Of a DNA stretch of 64,000 nt, positions 56,541 to 64,000 are shown piece by piece (positions within the stretch are counted from its first letter, which is position 1; each line of letters begins with the position of its first letter). Under the pieces are notes generated by a model, which was not told the DNA's origin, ran no database searches, and was given only the letters and a program-made list of their open reading frames with translations. Source of the stretch: a virus; the IMG/VR virus record IMGVR_UViG_3300047510_001256, positions 62,001 through 126,000 of that record. One strand, written 5' to 3'. The position numbers and the translations under genes are program-made.

Positions 56541-56957
56541 TCACTTCTTACGTCCAATATTATACTTAGACTCAAGAGACCACTCATCCTTTTCCTTGAA
56601 TGCCAACACCTTAATTTGATTCAATGGTGCCAGATCTCCAATTCTTTCTTCTTGAACAACGCTGATCAATCCCCAGTCTGAAAGAAGTTTGGCAATACGA
56701 TTCCTTCTTTGAACATCATTCAAAGAGAGATTAGTTTTCTTGCCATCCAGAGCAAAGAGTTCTTTAAAATGAACAATGTAGTATCTACCCTGCTTGTGTA
56801 GGATGTGGCAAGATTGATAGAGTTTTCTTTCTTTACGAGAGGCAACGCCAATGCGAGTGAGAGTTTCTCTTACTTTTAGAAAATCATCTGGTTCGGTAAG
56901 AACAACCTCCACCATATCAGTAGGTTCCCATTTCACTTCGGTAATTTCAGCAGTCAT
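56541..56957 (-). CDS. regA: RegA translational repressor
   Basis: 138 residues, slightly longer than T4 RegA (122). EVVLTEPDDFLKVRETLTRI and GRYYIVHFKELFALDGKKTN are recognisable. RegA binds the start regions of early phage mRNAs (including gp44, gp45 and its own) and blocks translation. It overlaps gp62 by 4 bp, as in T4 where 44-62-regA are adjacent. Confidence 0.94.
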   Translation of the reverse strand: MTAEITEVKWEPTDMVEVVLTEPDDFLKVRETLTRIGVASRKERKLYQSCHILHKQGRYYIVHFKELFALDGKKTNLSLNDVQRRNRIAKLLSDWGLISVVQEERIGDLAPLNQIKVLAFKEKDEWSLESKYNIGRKK

Positions 56958-57340
56958 TTCATTCCACCTTTATACAATAATTGTCTTATCTTATCTAGTT
57001 GATCTACTGTGAGAATTCTCAGTGCGTCAAGTGCCTTATCGTCATTATAACCATAATACTCCTTGACTAATTCAAGATGCTCAAGAGATTGCTTTTTCAA
57101 CCAAGGAGAGAATCTCTTTCTTGGTTTCAAAGTATTTATAAGGAAATCATACTGCATCTTCTTAGGAAGTTGATGATGCTTATTCATTTCATTTGCATAC
57201 ATCACAGCATCCATGTGACCAGACAAACATTTATTAATAATATATGGAGGATAGGCACTGATAGCCTCAGTGTCATCCCCCATGATATCTTTCTTAGATT
57301 GATTGATGGAATATAAGTAATCTTTTAATTCAGGTTTCAT
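56954..57340 (-). CDS. 62: Clamp loader small subunit, T4 gp62-like
   Basis: 128 residues. SAYPPYIINKCLSGHMDAVM, YDFLINTLKPRKRFSPWLKK and YYGYNDDKALDALRILTVDQ are the family landmarks. Forms a 4:1 complex with gp44 that loads gp45. Overlaps regA (4 bp) and the 47-aa gene (4 bp). TATAAATA inside it (near 57135-57142, minus strand) could be an internal late box. Confidence 0.93.
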   Translation of the reverse strand: MKPELKDYLYSINQSKKDIMGDDTEAISAYPPYIINKCLSGHMDAVMYANEMNKHHQLPKKMQYDFLINTLKPRKRFSPWLKKQSLEHLELVKEYYGYNDDKALDALRILTVDQLDKIRQLLYKGGMK

Positions 57341-57480
57341 TTAAATACGGCAGTGACACCAACAACTTTAGCGGTAGGGTTGCGGGCAAGTGCTGTCTGA
57401 CGAGCATCTTGATAGTTTGCTGCTTCAACAATCTCGTCAAAGACTTTACCGGCAACGTAGAGTTGAACTTTAACTTTCAT
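57337..57480 (-). CDS. Conserved small cyanophage protein, 47 aa
   Basis: MKVKVQLYVAGKVFDEIVEA, then ANYQDARQTALARNPTAKVV and GVTAVFK. A compact beta-alpha-beta-beta unit. Nearly the same protein occurs at this place in many cyanophage genomes. Function unknown. Start chosen at ATG 57480; it overlaps dam by 11 bp and gp62 by 4 bp. Confidence 0.82.
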   Translation of the reverse strand: MKVKVQLYVAGKVFDEIVEAANYQDARQTALARNPTAKVVGVTAVFK

Positions 57481-58336
57481 AATTAATAAGGACGAGTTCC
57501 TTTCGGTCTGCTTGATCCATTGTATACGATCCGGTGGACCGCATGGTGTAGGTGTGTGCAAATTCCGCATCTGTCCACCCGCTGCTGAGGAAGCGGTCTT
57601 TGACCTCGTTTGACGAATTGTAACTGATACACATTGGCATGTTGTGATTCAGATTACATTTGCTAGCAAAGTCAACATGATCAAATGACTTATGCATTGA
57701 ACCTTTACGACCATAAAGATTATCTTTAATGTCATAGGGTGGATCCAAATACATGAATGCCTTGCTGTCACAATCCATCAACATGGAGTAATCCAAGTTT
57801 GTAATGTTCCAGTGCTGAATCAATTGAGAATACTCAGGCAGTTTCTCAATACCATTCAAAGAGAAGTTACTGACACTTGCCTGCTCAGAGAACGAGGAAG
57901 ATTCAGTCAGTCCAGAGAAAGAACATTTGTTCACAATGTAGAAACGAACAGCGCGTTCAAACTGACCAGTTGCTGGATCGTTCAGAATATCTTTTGAAAT
58001 TTTAAACAAACCACGAGCTGCTTCTGTAGTGTCAGAGGTATTCTTGAAGTGAAGAAGATGTGCTCTCAGTTGCTCAGGAAACTGCTGGAGAATGGTCCAG
58101 AAATCGTAGAGAGGACCATACAGGTCATTGACCCACACAGGCATGTATGGGTAGCGTCTAGAGACCTCTAGGGCAACGCTCCCGCCGCCCAGGAAGGGTT
58201 CCCGATACTCGCGGTAGTCCGACAGGTCAGGGAAGTATTGGAACAGCTTGGAGACCGCCCTAGACTTGCCTCCCGGATACCTGAGGGGAGTCTTCAGAGA
58301 TTTGGTAGTCCGCTTGGTTGTATTTAAGGTATTCAT
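57470..58336 (-). CDS. dam: DNA adenine methyltransferase, Dam family
   Basis: 288 residues. Motif I-like YREPFLGGGSVALEV, the N-terminal PLRYPGGKSRAVSK and catalytic motif YLDPPYDIKDN (DPPY). SSFSEQASVSNFSL and YNSSNEVKDRFLSSGWTDAE fit D12-class Dam enzymes such as T4 Dam. It methylates adenine at N6, probably in GATC. It may protect phage DNA from restriction. It sits inside the clamp-loader operon, overlapping neighbours on both sides. Confidence 0.93.
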   Translation of the reverse strand: MNTLNTTKRTTKSLKTPLRYPGGKSRAVSKLFQYFPDLSDYREYREPFLGGGSVALEVSRRYPYMPVWVNDLYGPLYDFWTILQQFPEQLRAHLLHFKNTSDTTEAARGLFKISKDILNDPATGQFERAVRFYIVNKCSFSGLTESSSFSEQASVSNFSLNGIEKLPEYSQLIQHWNITNLDYSMLMDCDSKAFMYLDPPYDIKDNLYGRKGSMHKSFDHVDFASKCNLNHNMPMCISYNSSNEVKDRFLSSGWTDAEFAHTYTMRSTGSYTMDQADRKELVLINYES

Positions 58337-58487
58337 AAAAAATGTGTTTCATTTCACGTTGGGTCATACCGCAATGTTTTGCTGCGGCGGGCAATGTCAT
58401 TCTAGCACGAAACAAAGCTTCGTTTGCTTCTCTCACATTCTGTGGGGTTGTCTTCACAGCATGTTCTTTTAAATGCTCATAGTTCAT
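58260..58487 (-). CDS. Putative small helix-turn-helix-like protein, 75 aa
   Basis: MNYEHLKEHAVKTTPQNVRE, then ARMTLPAAAKHCGMTQREMK and HIFYEYLKYNQADYQISEDS. LPAAAKHCGMTQREMKHIFYEY looks like a helix-turn-helix ('AA..CGMT.REMK'). It overlaps dam by 77 bp in another frame. Conserved in cyanophages at this place; function unknown, perhaps a regulator. Confidence 0.72.
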   Translation of the reverse strand: MNYEHLKEHAVKTTPQNVREANEALFRARMTLPAAAKHCGMTQREMKHIFYEYLKYNQADYQISEDSPQVSGRQV

Positions 58488-58673
58488 TTACTTTTCATCC
58501 ATTTCAAAATCTTCAATTTGATCAGCAGAAACTTCATGCTCACCAGCAATTAGATACCAGTGATGACCAGCGCGTTCTCCAAGGTATTTCATTTGATCTT
58601 CCTCAAAGATATTCTCACGCATCGCTGCTTGAATTTTAAAATGGATTAGTTCTTCTTTAGTAGGGACGTTCAT
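58488..58673 (-). CDS. Hypothetical protein, 61 aa
   Basis: MNVPTKEELIHFKIQAAMRE, then NIFEEDQMKYLGERAGHHWY and LIAGEHEVSADQIEDFEMDEK. Acidic, helical front and a short beta part. Unrecognised. It overlaps gp44 by 4 bp and abuts the HTH-like gene with no gap, so it is in the same operon. Confidence 0.7.
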   Translation of the reverse strand: MNVPTKEELIHFKIQAAMRENIFEEDQMKYLGERAGHHWYLIAGEHEVSADQIEDFEMDEK

Positions 58674-59611
58674 TTGAATTCACAACTCATCATAATTTCA
58701 GTAAGGAAAGCTAGGAGATTAATCTCCTGATCAGCAACTTGCGGCACATAAGTTTGATACTTAGCACAGACTAACACCAACTCAGGAATATATTTTTTGA
58801 CGACATATTCATCCGAGGTGTTATAGATCTTGCTGATCACATTGGTAGGATCATTGTTAAGATTATCAACGACCCACTTCCTGACAGAGGTGTAGTCTTT
58901 ACTCTTCATGGAAGCATACAAAGATTCTACACGAATGTCTGGGATTAAGGCAAGAGCATCAGGACCAATAGTTCCATTAGAAGCAAGTGCCTGAATCTCA
59001 TTAATCAATCTACGCCAGTCAGGATAATACCTTTGGAGTAGTTTGGCAATCACACGATCATCATGTTCAATCTGTTCATGAACAAGAATAGTTTTGATAC
59101 GCTTCAGAAATTGAAGTTGAATATCTTTCTTATCTTCTTCAGGAACTTTGAACTGAACTACAGAACAACGAGAATGAAGTGGTTCAATAATCTTGTTGAT
59201 GAAGTTACAAGTAAAGATGAATCTACAATTACTATGAAACTCCTCTACAGCATTACGCAGCGAAAGTTGAACATCATTGGTGGTGTTGTCTGCCTCGTCA
59301 ATAATGACGACTTTATGCTTAGCACCAGATGTTAAGGAGACAGTTGTGGCGAATTGCCTGACTTTGTTTCGGATGGTATCTAGGAATCTACCTTCATCAG
59401 AACCATTGATAACGATGTAAGAAGCACCAAGTTGTTCACACAATGCTTTCGCAATCGTTGTCTTTCCCACACCAGCAGTGCCAGACAAAAGAAGATTAGG
59501 AATCTCACCCTGATCTAGAAGTCCATTAAAGATATCTTTAATACCATCCGGAAGAATACAATCTTCCACACACTTTGGACGATATTTCTCAACCCACAAA
59601 AAGTCACTCAT
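58670..59611 (-). CDS. 44: Clamp loader large subunit, T4 gp44-like (AAA+)
   Basis: 313 residues from ATG 59611 (MSDFLWVEKYRPKCVEDCIL). Walker A LSGTAGVGKTTIAK, Walker B KVVIIDEADN, and the SRC arginine finger PLHSRCSVVQF. ATPase that opens and loads the gp45 clamp with gp62. RegA is expected to control its translation. An in-frame ATG four codons earlier overlaps the preceding stop. Confidence 0.97.
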   Translation of the reverse strand: MSDFLWVEKYRPKCVEDCILPDGIKDIFNGLLDQGEIPNLLLSGTAGVGKTTIAKALCEQLGASYIVINGSDEGRFLDTIRNKVRQFATTVSLTSGAKHKVVIIDEADNTTNDVQLSLRNAVEEFHSNCRFIFTCNFINKIIEPLHSRCSVVQFKVPEEDKKDIQLQFLKRIKTILVHEQIEHDDRVIAKLLQRYYPDWRRLINEIQALASNGTIGPDALALIPDIRVESLYASMKSKDYTSVRKWVVDNLNNDPTNVISKIYNTSDEYVVKKYIPELVLVCAKYQTYVPQVADQEINLLAFLTEIMMSCEFK

Positions 59612-59613
59612 AT

Positions 59614-60123
59614 TTAAATCCATTCAGGTTTTCGTTGCGGCATACGAAGATAATTAGATGAAGCCCAAGGTTTGGATGCGATATAACGTTTGTAAGCAGT
59701 AAAAGTGTCAATGCTTGTGTCATGTTTAAATTCATCTGGCATCGCACGAACGAAGGGTGTCACCTTATCTAATTTACCTTTTGGGAAAAGGTAGTATGCT
59801 TGGAGCAATGTATTATAGCACGAATGCGTCTTGCCGTAACGCACTGAGTATTCGTCACACAGATTCATTCCCCACTTAATAAGCCAGTAGGAGTTATCCA
59901 CTGACTCCGCTGCCCATTTTGTACATGGATGATTACGGAAAGCACCTTTCTCTGTCTTATAGGGCGTCCCGTCTGTCTTTCCCAAAGTTCCATAAGAATG
60001 ATACCAAGAAGAAGCAATGATGCTAAGCATCTGACAACATTCCAGGGGCATCTTAACAATATGTTTATCGGGAAGACAGATAGCACTTTCAGCAGGGAAT
60101 GGATGTGTGACGAAGATGTTCAT
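59614..60123 (-). CDS. Conserved hypothetical between gp45 and gp44, 169 aa
   Basis: MNIFVTHPFPAESAICLPDK, then HIVKMPLECCQMLSIIASSW and NHPCTKWAAESVDNSYWLIK. The pattern 'CLPDKHIVKMPLE..QML' with later 'HPC..W...S..NY.WL' belongs to a family common in T4-like cyanophages. No enzyme can be named; conserved His, Cys and Trp could form a binding pocket. It overlaps gp45 by 4 bp and lies in the replication operon. Confidence 0.82.
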   Translation of the reverse strand: MNIFVTHPFPAESAICLPDKHIVKMPLECCQMLSIIASSWYHSYGTLGKTDGTPYKTEKGAFRNHPCTKWAAESVDNSYWLIKWGMNLCDEYSVRYGKTHSCYNTLLQAYYLFPKGKLDKVTPFVRAMPDEFKHDTSIDTFTAYKRYIASKPWASSNYLRMPQRKPEWI

Positions 60124-60785
60124 TGTTCAAGAGCTATGTAGTAAACAAGATCCATAGTTTTGTTCTTCCATTGTGAAATACCAGCAGTTGCGATGCTGAC
60201 TTCATAATCACCAGGGAGAAGGACAAGGTTCTCAACCTTCATGTTAACAGAGAAGTCACCAGTGGCATCACCTTGAAACGATTGTTCATAGGTGTTGCTG
60301 GTCTCATCTTCAAGGTCACATACTGTAGCAACTACCTTACCTTCAACAGAAGCGATTGCCATATCCTCAAGATTAAAAATGTTTGCTGCTTTTTTGAGTG
60401 CCTTGATATCATTCTCAGCAACGTCAAATTGAACATCAAATCCAGAAATCTTTACATCACGATTAGGTGCTGCCTTGAGAGTGATCTCAGGATTGCTGAA
60501 GTAATACTTTGAATACCTAGATCCACTACGAATAGTCACATAGTTATCGTTGGTGAAATCCAGAGTGGGATCCTGAAACAGAGTAATTACATTCAGGAAA
60601 TTACTCAGATCATAGATAGCAAAGTCCTTGGGAAATTCTTCAGCACAAGTATACTTAGAAAGGATGTGTTCAGCATTGCTGATTGTCCTCAGTTGATTAC
60701 CAGCACTCACCACAATAGATGGATTGATGCTGGCGTAGTTCGCTAGAATATCCAGTGTTTCTTTACTTAATTTAACTTTACTCAT
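60120..60785 (-). CDS. 45: Sliding clamp, T4 gp45-like
   Basis: 221 residues from ATG 60785 (MSKVKLSKETLDILANYASI). ILANYASINPSIVVSAGNQL, DLSNFLNVITLFQDPTLDFT and FQGDATGDFSVNMKVENLVL are typical. Trimeric ring that tethers gp43 and, with gp33/gp55, activates late transcription. Start overlaps the upstream stop. Confidence 0.96.
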   Translation of the reverse strand: MSKVKLSKETLDILANYASINPSIVVSAGNQLRTISNAEHILSKYTCAEEFPKDFAIYDLSNFLNVITLFQDPTLDFTNDNYVTIRSGSRYSKYYFSNPEITLKAAPNRDVKISGFDVQFDVAENDIKALKKAANIFNLEDMAIASVEGKVVATVCDLEDETSNTYEQSFQGDATGDFSVNMKVENLVLLPGDYEVSIATAGISQWKNKTMDLVYYIALEQ

Positions 60786-61092
60786 AAACCCCATTACGCA
60801 GATCTGTCATGGTAGCAATCTTATGCTCATTCAATTTTTGTTCTTTCTGATCCAACCAATAAATTAGAAGGAAAGCATAGTGAATGACTTTGAACAAATC
60901 CCTACGCCACTGCCCTTTGCTTGGGCGATCAATATATTTTTGAATATTACCAGCAATAAATCCTTCACGCCAGGAAGGACGAATCTTTTCAATAGTCTGA
61001 AGACCATCTTCATCACTATAGTGCTGCTGATAAGTAGAGCTTACATAAGCTTCGTATTCCCTCAGCAATTCATCTTCATTAAACTTAAACAT
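60778..61092 (-). CDS. Conserved protein, DUF3310-like, 104 aa
   Basis: Start MFKFNEDELLREYEAYVSST at 61092, directly after GGGAGGAGTG. IAGNIQKYIDRPSKGQWRRD followed by LFKVIHYAFLLIYWL resembles DUF3310 (K-Y-x-R ... DL.K..HY). Such proteins are found in many phages; role unknown, perhaps nucleotide-related. It overlaps gp45 and a 51-aa gene. Confidence 0.75.
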   Translation of the reverse strand: MFKFNEDELLREYEAYVSSTYQQHYSDEDGLQTIEKIRPSWREGFIAGNIQKYIDRPSKGQWRRDLFKVIHYAFLLIYWLDQKEQKLNEHKIATMTDLRNGVYE

Positions 61093-61247
61093 CACTCCTC
61101 CCATAGAAATAGCATATCTGTATAATAGCACTCTTTAATCTCTCCGTCAAGATCTTGGACTTTGATGCGAGTGTCAACATCAACAATCTTAACGGTCTCG
61201 CCGTCTTTAGTGACGGCGAGAGCACCAACTTCAATATCAGTTATCAT
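61092..61247 (-). CDS. Hypothetical 51-aa protein
   Basis: MITDIEVGALAVTKDGETVK, then IVDVDTRIKVQDLDGEIKEC and YYTDMLFLWEE. A short beta-rich frame (SH3-like, 'G.LAVTKDGE.VKIVDVD'). Its stop overlaps the next ATG by one base (TGATG) and carries that gene's ribosome site; its start overlaps the CobS-like gene by 11 bp. Coding is well supported by arrangement; function unknown. Confidence 0.7.
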   Translation of the reverse strand: MITDIEVGALAVTKDGETVKIVDVDTRIKVQDLDGEIKECYYTDMLFLWEE

Positions 61248-62364
61248 ATTCAACCTCTAAACGAATAGGTTCCAGAGGATCAGCGTCAGGATTCACAGAA
61301 GCATCCATCTTATCATAGAGTTCCATGAACATCTGCTTAGTCTCTTCATCAAATCGGTTGACACAAACATTGATGGACTTCATACGATCATTGAAGATAG
61401 TGAAGGCACGAACAATGTGAGTCAGACGACGAGTAGAAATGATCTCGTCAACACCACCATCTTTGAAAGTCTTACGGATCACATCTGCCCAGTCAGAGAG
61501 TTTCTGACAGAAATCAGAGTCATCACCGCCAAGAGAAGCAAGCAGTTTCTCAAGAATCTTCTGTTCTACTTTGGCAGTAGGATAATCTTGCTCAAAGGTG
61601 AGAGCAAAACGCTCAAGAAATGCCTCGTTAAGAACATTGGTGCCGATAAAACGACCATCATCAGAACCTTTACCTTTGGTATTGGCAGTAGCGATGATGT
61701 TAAAACCAGCAGCAGGTTTCACATAGCGACCGATCTTCTTCAGGAATACACCATTGCCCTCAAGAATAGATTGAAGACAAAGGATCTTGTTAGAGGCAAG
61801 GTCAACTTCATCCAGTAGAAGAATAGCACCACGCTCCAGTGCTTCAATCACGGGACCATTGTGCCAAGCAGTGTTACCATCCTGAAGACGGAAGCCACCC
61901 AGAAGATCATCCTCGTCGGTCTCAATCGTGATGTTGACGCGAATGAGTTCACGCTTCAGTTGAGCACATGCTTGCTCTACAGAATAAGTCTTACCATTAC
62001 CAGACATACCAGTAATGAACAGAGGGAAGAACTTCTTAGATTGGATGATCTTCTTCACATCGGTAAAGTTACCGAACGAAACAAAGTTGTCATCTTTGCT
62101 AGGAATGAGAACTTGATCATGACGCTCCATAACAGCAGGAGCAGCAGGAGGAGCAGCATAGGTTTGCTCAAGTTTCTCTTGAATGGTCAGGTTCCACTTA
62201 CCATGACCAGATTTATATTGCTCAAGACGCTTTTTAACAGTAGGCAGGGAGACACCAAAGTGATCTGCTGCTGCCAGAAGTTGAGGAGTAGCAACTTCGC
62301 TACCATAAGAAATAGTCAGATAGTCAACCAGTTGATCGTTAGTCATAGAAACAAGTCGGGGCAT
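61237..62364 (-). CDS. cobS: CobS-like/MoxR-type AAA+ ATPase
   Basis: 375 residues. N-terminal 1-85 (MTNDQLVDYLTISYGSEVAT, FGVSLPTVKKRLEQYKSGHG) looks like a DNA-binding helix-turn-helix. The AAA+ core has Walker A ITGMSGNGKTYSVE, Walker B ILLLDEVDLAS and sensor NIIATANTKGKG. Called CobS in cyanophages after cobaltochelatase, but it sits directly next to a VWA protein, the MoxR-VWA pairing used as a remodelling machine. Function in infection is not established. Confidence 0.92.
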   Translation of the reverse strand: MPRLVSMTNDQLVDYLTISYGSEVATPQLLAAADHFGVSLPTVKKRLEQYKSGHGKWNLTIQEKLEQTYAAPPAAPAVMERHDQVLIPSKDDNFVSFGNFTDVKKIIQSKKFFPLFITGMSGNGKTYSVEQACAQLKRELIRVNITIETDEDDLLGGFRLQDGNTAWHNGPVIEALERGAILLLDEVDLASNKILCLQSILEGNGVFLKKIGRYVKPAAGFNIIATANTKGKGSDDGRFIGTNVLNEAFLERFALTFEQDYPTAKVEQKILEKLLASLGGDDSDFCQKLSDWADVIRKTFKDGGVDEIISTRRLTHIVRAFTIFNDRMKSINVCVNRFDEETKQMFMELYDKMDASVNPDADPLEPIRLEVEYDN

Positions 62365-62445
62365 TGGTCGTTTGTGTTGATGAAATAAGTATAAGGCATA
62401 CCCGCCGCCATGGGAAGGGGCGGGTGCCAGTTTGTCAGGTGGTCC
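62365..62445 (-). terminator. GC-rich hairpin between cobT-like and cobS-like genes
   Basis: GGCA-ACCCGCC pairs with GGCGGGTGCC (about 62395-62429). A TATACT box follows toward cobS (near 62386-62391), so it may end one transcript and start another. GTGCCAGTTT lies on its plus strand. Confidence 0.5.
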
Positions 62446-64000
62446 TCACGCGATGTGTTGGATAAACGAGGTGAGGATTTTCTTGTTATTCTGTTTAGCT
62501 TTGGTCATCTTCTTGAATGCTTTGGTGATGGCAGTTTTACCAGCACCATCTTTCACATCAAGATCAGCATCTTCATTCATCGCATTGTTAGCGATGGCAT
62601 AAAGAGAAGTGAAAGCAATCGGACTAGGAATAACCACAGAGCGATCTTTCTTCCAATCCTTCATGAGTTTGTCATAGTCTTCGCGCCAACCACCATAACC
62701 GCGAATGAATCCAGTCAGACCAGAACCCTGAACAATACGGAATCCGAGAACATTCACACCAGGATTGCGATCACGAACTTGTTGAATCAGTTGGTTGGTA
62801 AGATTCTCAAATCCATTCTTCAGTTGTTGATACACGCGACCAGTTTTACGATCACGAAGACACCACTGACCATCAATACGATTCGCTCCAACTTTACGAA
62901 CCTCACCATCAGGATCAGCAGCATATGCTTTACCAACAACAGATCCACATGCTTCACCATCAGTCAGAATACAGACATTCACTTTCTGAATATCACTAGA
63001 TTTCCTGAATTGAGGAATGATGTAATTCAGAGAAACAATCGCTTCATTCAAAGGAGTGCCGGAGAGACCGAGACCATGAGTAGCAGAATAGTTAGCATAC
63101 ATGGTTTGAGCATAAACTTCACGCCAGATATTCTTACACTGGCGTTCATATTCACGAGAATTAGAACGAGAAGAAATAAGATTCAGCATAAAGAAAGTCT
63201 TAGGAATGAAGAACTCTTTCTCTTTGATGCCATCGTGGTAGGAGCGAATCTCATCCATGTAGGAGGAATTGTCTGCCTTAGTATTGTTAGTAATGGCACG
63301 ACGAGCAACACCCCACTCATTCGTGAAAGCATAGACTTCAAAAGGAATCTGAACTTTCTTACAGAAGTTGGTAAGGGACAGAAGTTGCTTCAGAGTATTC
63401 AGAAGAACATCCGACATAGATCCAGACCAGTCCAGAACAAAGATCAGACCATGATTCTTACCTTCAGGAATCACACTAATCTTCTTGAAGATATCTTCCC
63501 TGAACATGTAAGTATGAAGCTTGGAAGTGTCAAGAACGCCAGTCTTAGATACAGCAGCACGGGCATACTGATCAGCAGACTTACGCATCTCAAACTCTTT
63601 CACAAGGTAGTTAACTTCCTTGATGGATTCGTTTTTGAACTTACGATACTCAAAATCTACATTAGAATAATCATTCTCAAAATTTGCTGCGTTGGCAAAC
63701 CGAACTTGGTAGGCGTCAATCCAATCATGAACTTCCTTCCAATCAGCAACGATGTTATTCAGATCAACAGACTCAGCAATCTCAAAGTAACGAATGTCAG
63801 AGCGACCAGCATTATTCAGTTGCTCAACTTTCTCGTCAAAATTATCTTGAGTTTTTATCTCGTCAGGATCGTTATGATGACCGCCACCTTGGCTCGTAGA
63901 TTCATCTAGATCATTCTCGCCTTCATCCTCTTGATTATCAGCACCAGCAGAAGGTTGTTGATCAGAAGACTCTTCATCGGAATTAGACTCCATCTCCATC
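62446..64000 (-). CDS. cobT: CobT-like VWA-domain protein, 5' end cut by window
   Basis: About 517 residues seen; the frame is open at base 64000, so the start may be outside. N-terminal acidic, disordered stretch (NQEDEGENDLDESTSQGGG), then coiled regions and a VWA domain at about 195-440: VLDWSGSMSDVLL (MIDAS), GLSGTPLNEAIV and CILTDGEACGS. It ends TSFIQHIA. CobT-like name is from cyanophage usage; partner of the CobS-like AAA+ at 61.2-62.4 kb. Together they may act as an ATP-driven chaperone or chelatase. Confidence 0.9.
   Translation of the reverse strand, partial: MEMESNSDEESSDQQPSAGADNQEDEGENDLDESTSQGGGHHNDPDEIKTQDNFDEKVEQLNNAGRSDIRYFEIAESVDLNNIVADWKEVHDWIDAYQVRFANAANFENDYSNVDFEYRKFKNESIKEVNYLVKEFEMRKSADQYARAAVSKTGVLDTSKLHTYMFREDIFKKISVIPEGKNHGLIFVLDWSGSMSDVLLNTLKQLLSLTNFCKKVQIPFEVYAFTNEWGVARRAITNNTKADNSSYMDEIRSYHDGIKEKEFFIPKTFFMLNLISSRSNSREYERQCKNIWREVYAQTMYANYSATHGLGLSGTPLNEAIVSLNYIIPQFRKSSDIQKVNVCILTDGEACGSVVGKAYAADPDGEVRKVGANRIDGQWCLRDRKTGRVYQQLKNGFENLTNQLIQQVRDRNPGVNVLGFRIVQGSGLTGFIRGYGGWREDYDKLMKDWKKDRSVVIPSPIAFTSLYAIANNAMNEDADLDVKDGAGKTAITKAFKKMTKAKQNNKKILTSFIQHIA

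Noticed and set aside
62410-63909. 499-codon plus-strand frame opposite the CobT-like gene
   Set aside because: Shadow caused by codon bias; composition (Ile/Arg/Ser-rich) is not protein-like, and the minus strand has clear VWA motifs.

Overview
The window is part of the genome of a T4-like marine cyanophage (a myovirus of the S-PM2/Syn33 kind, infecting Synechococcus or Prochlorococcus). It combines a T4-type replication set (gp43 polymerase, gp44/gp62 clamp loader, gp45 clamp, gp41 helicase, gp61 primase, UvsX, RegA) with cyanobacterial host genes typical of these phages (psbA, two hli genes, petF, talC, mazG, hsp20, nrdA/nrdB, cobS/cobT-like). Six tRNA genes and very compact, mostly minus-strand coding with many 1-20 bp gene overlaps fit this.

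Layout. 1-5.5 kb: host-derived photosynthesis/redox module on the minus strand (glutaredoxin, psbA, two hli genes, ferredoxin, an SLH-domain porin), interrupted by one plus-strand virion gene. 5.5-29 kb: six giant tail-fibre/adhesin-like structural genes (one plus, five minus), including a leucine-rich-repeat protein, two paralogous large proteins and a beta-helix spike-like protein. 29-34 kb: tRNA genes (Gly, Pro, Val, Arg, Tyr) mixed with small accessory genes, a thioredoxin-like protein, a glutaredoxin, talC, a Phd-like protein and an RlpA-like protein. 34.2-35 kb: a small plus-strand island ending in a staphylococcal-type nuclease. 35-37.7 kb: late lysis and structural genes (proline-rich protein, GH24 lysozyme, C39-like peptidase, nuclease). 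37.7-42.3 kb: nrdB, nrdA and primase. 42.3-49.7 kb: late, poorly known genes, including an Ig-like virion protein and a three-gene cassette (HIGH nucleotidyltransferase, KWDG ligase-like protein, large unknown protein). 49.8-64 kb: tRNA-Ser, then the replication/recombination core: mazG, gp41, uvsX, gp43, two small genes, hsp20, regA, gp62, dam, gp44, gp45, CobS-like AAA+ and CobT-like VWA protein (cut by the window end).

Regulation. Two promoter classes are visible. Near-consensus sigma70 sites (TTGACA, 17-18 bp, TATACT/TATAAT) precede psbA, hli, ferredoxin, porin, tRNAs, the primase-nrd operon and the gp43-upstream genes. T4-type late boxes (TATAAATA, GATAAATA, AATAAATA) precede structural, lysis and other late genes. 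Several sigma70 sites lie inside upstream coding ends or inside terminator hairpins. The tRNAs (UCC Gly, UGG Pro, UAC Val, UCU Arg, UGA Ser) read A-ending codons that look common in the AT-rich tail genes. No CRISPR array, insertion sequence or integrase was seen.
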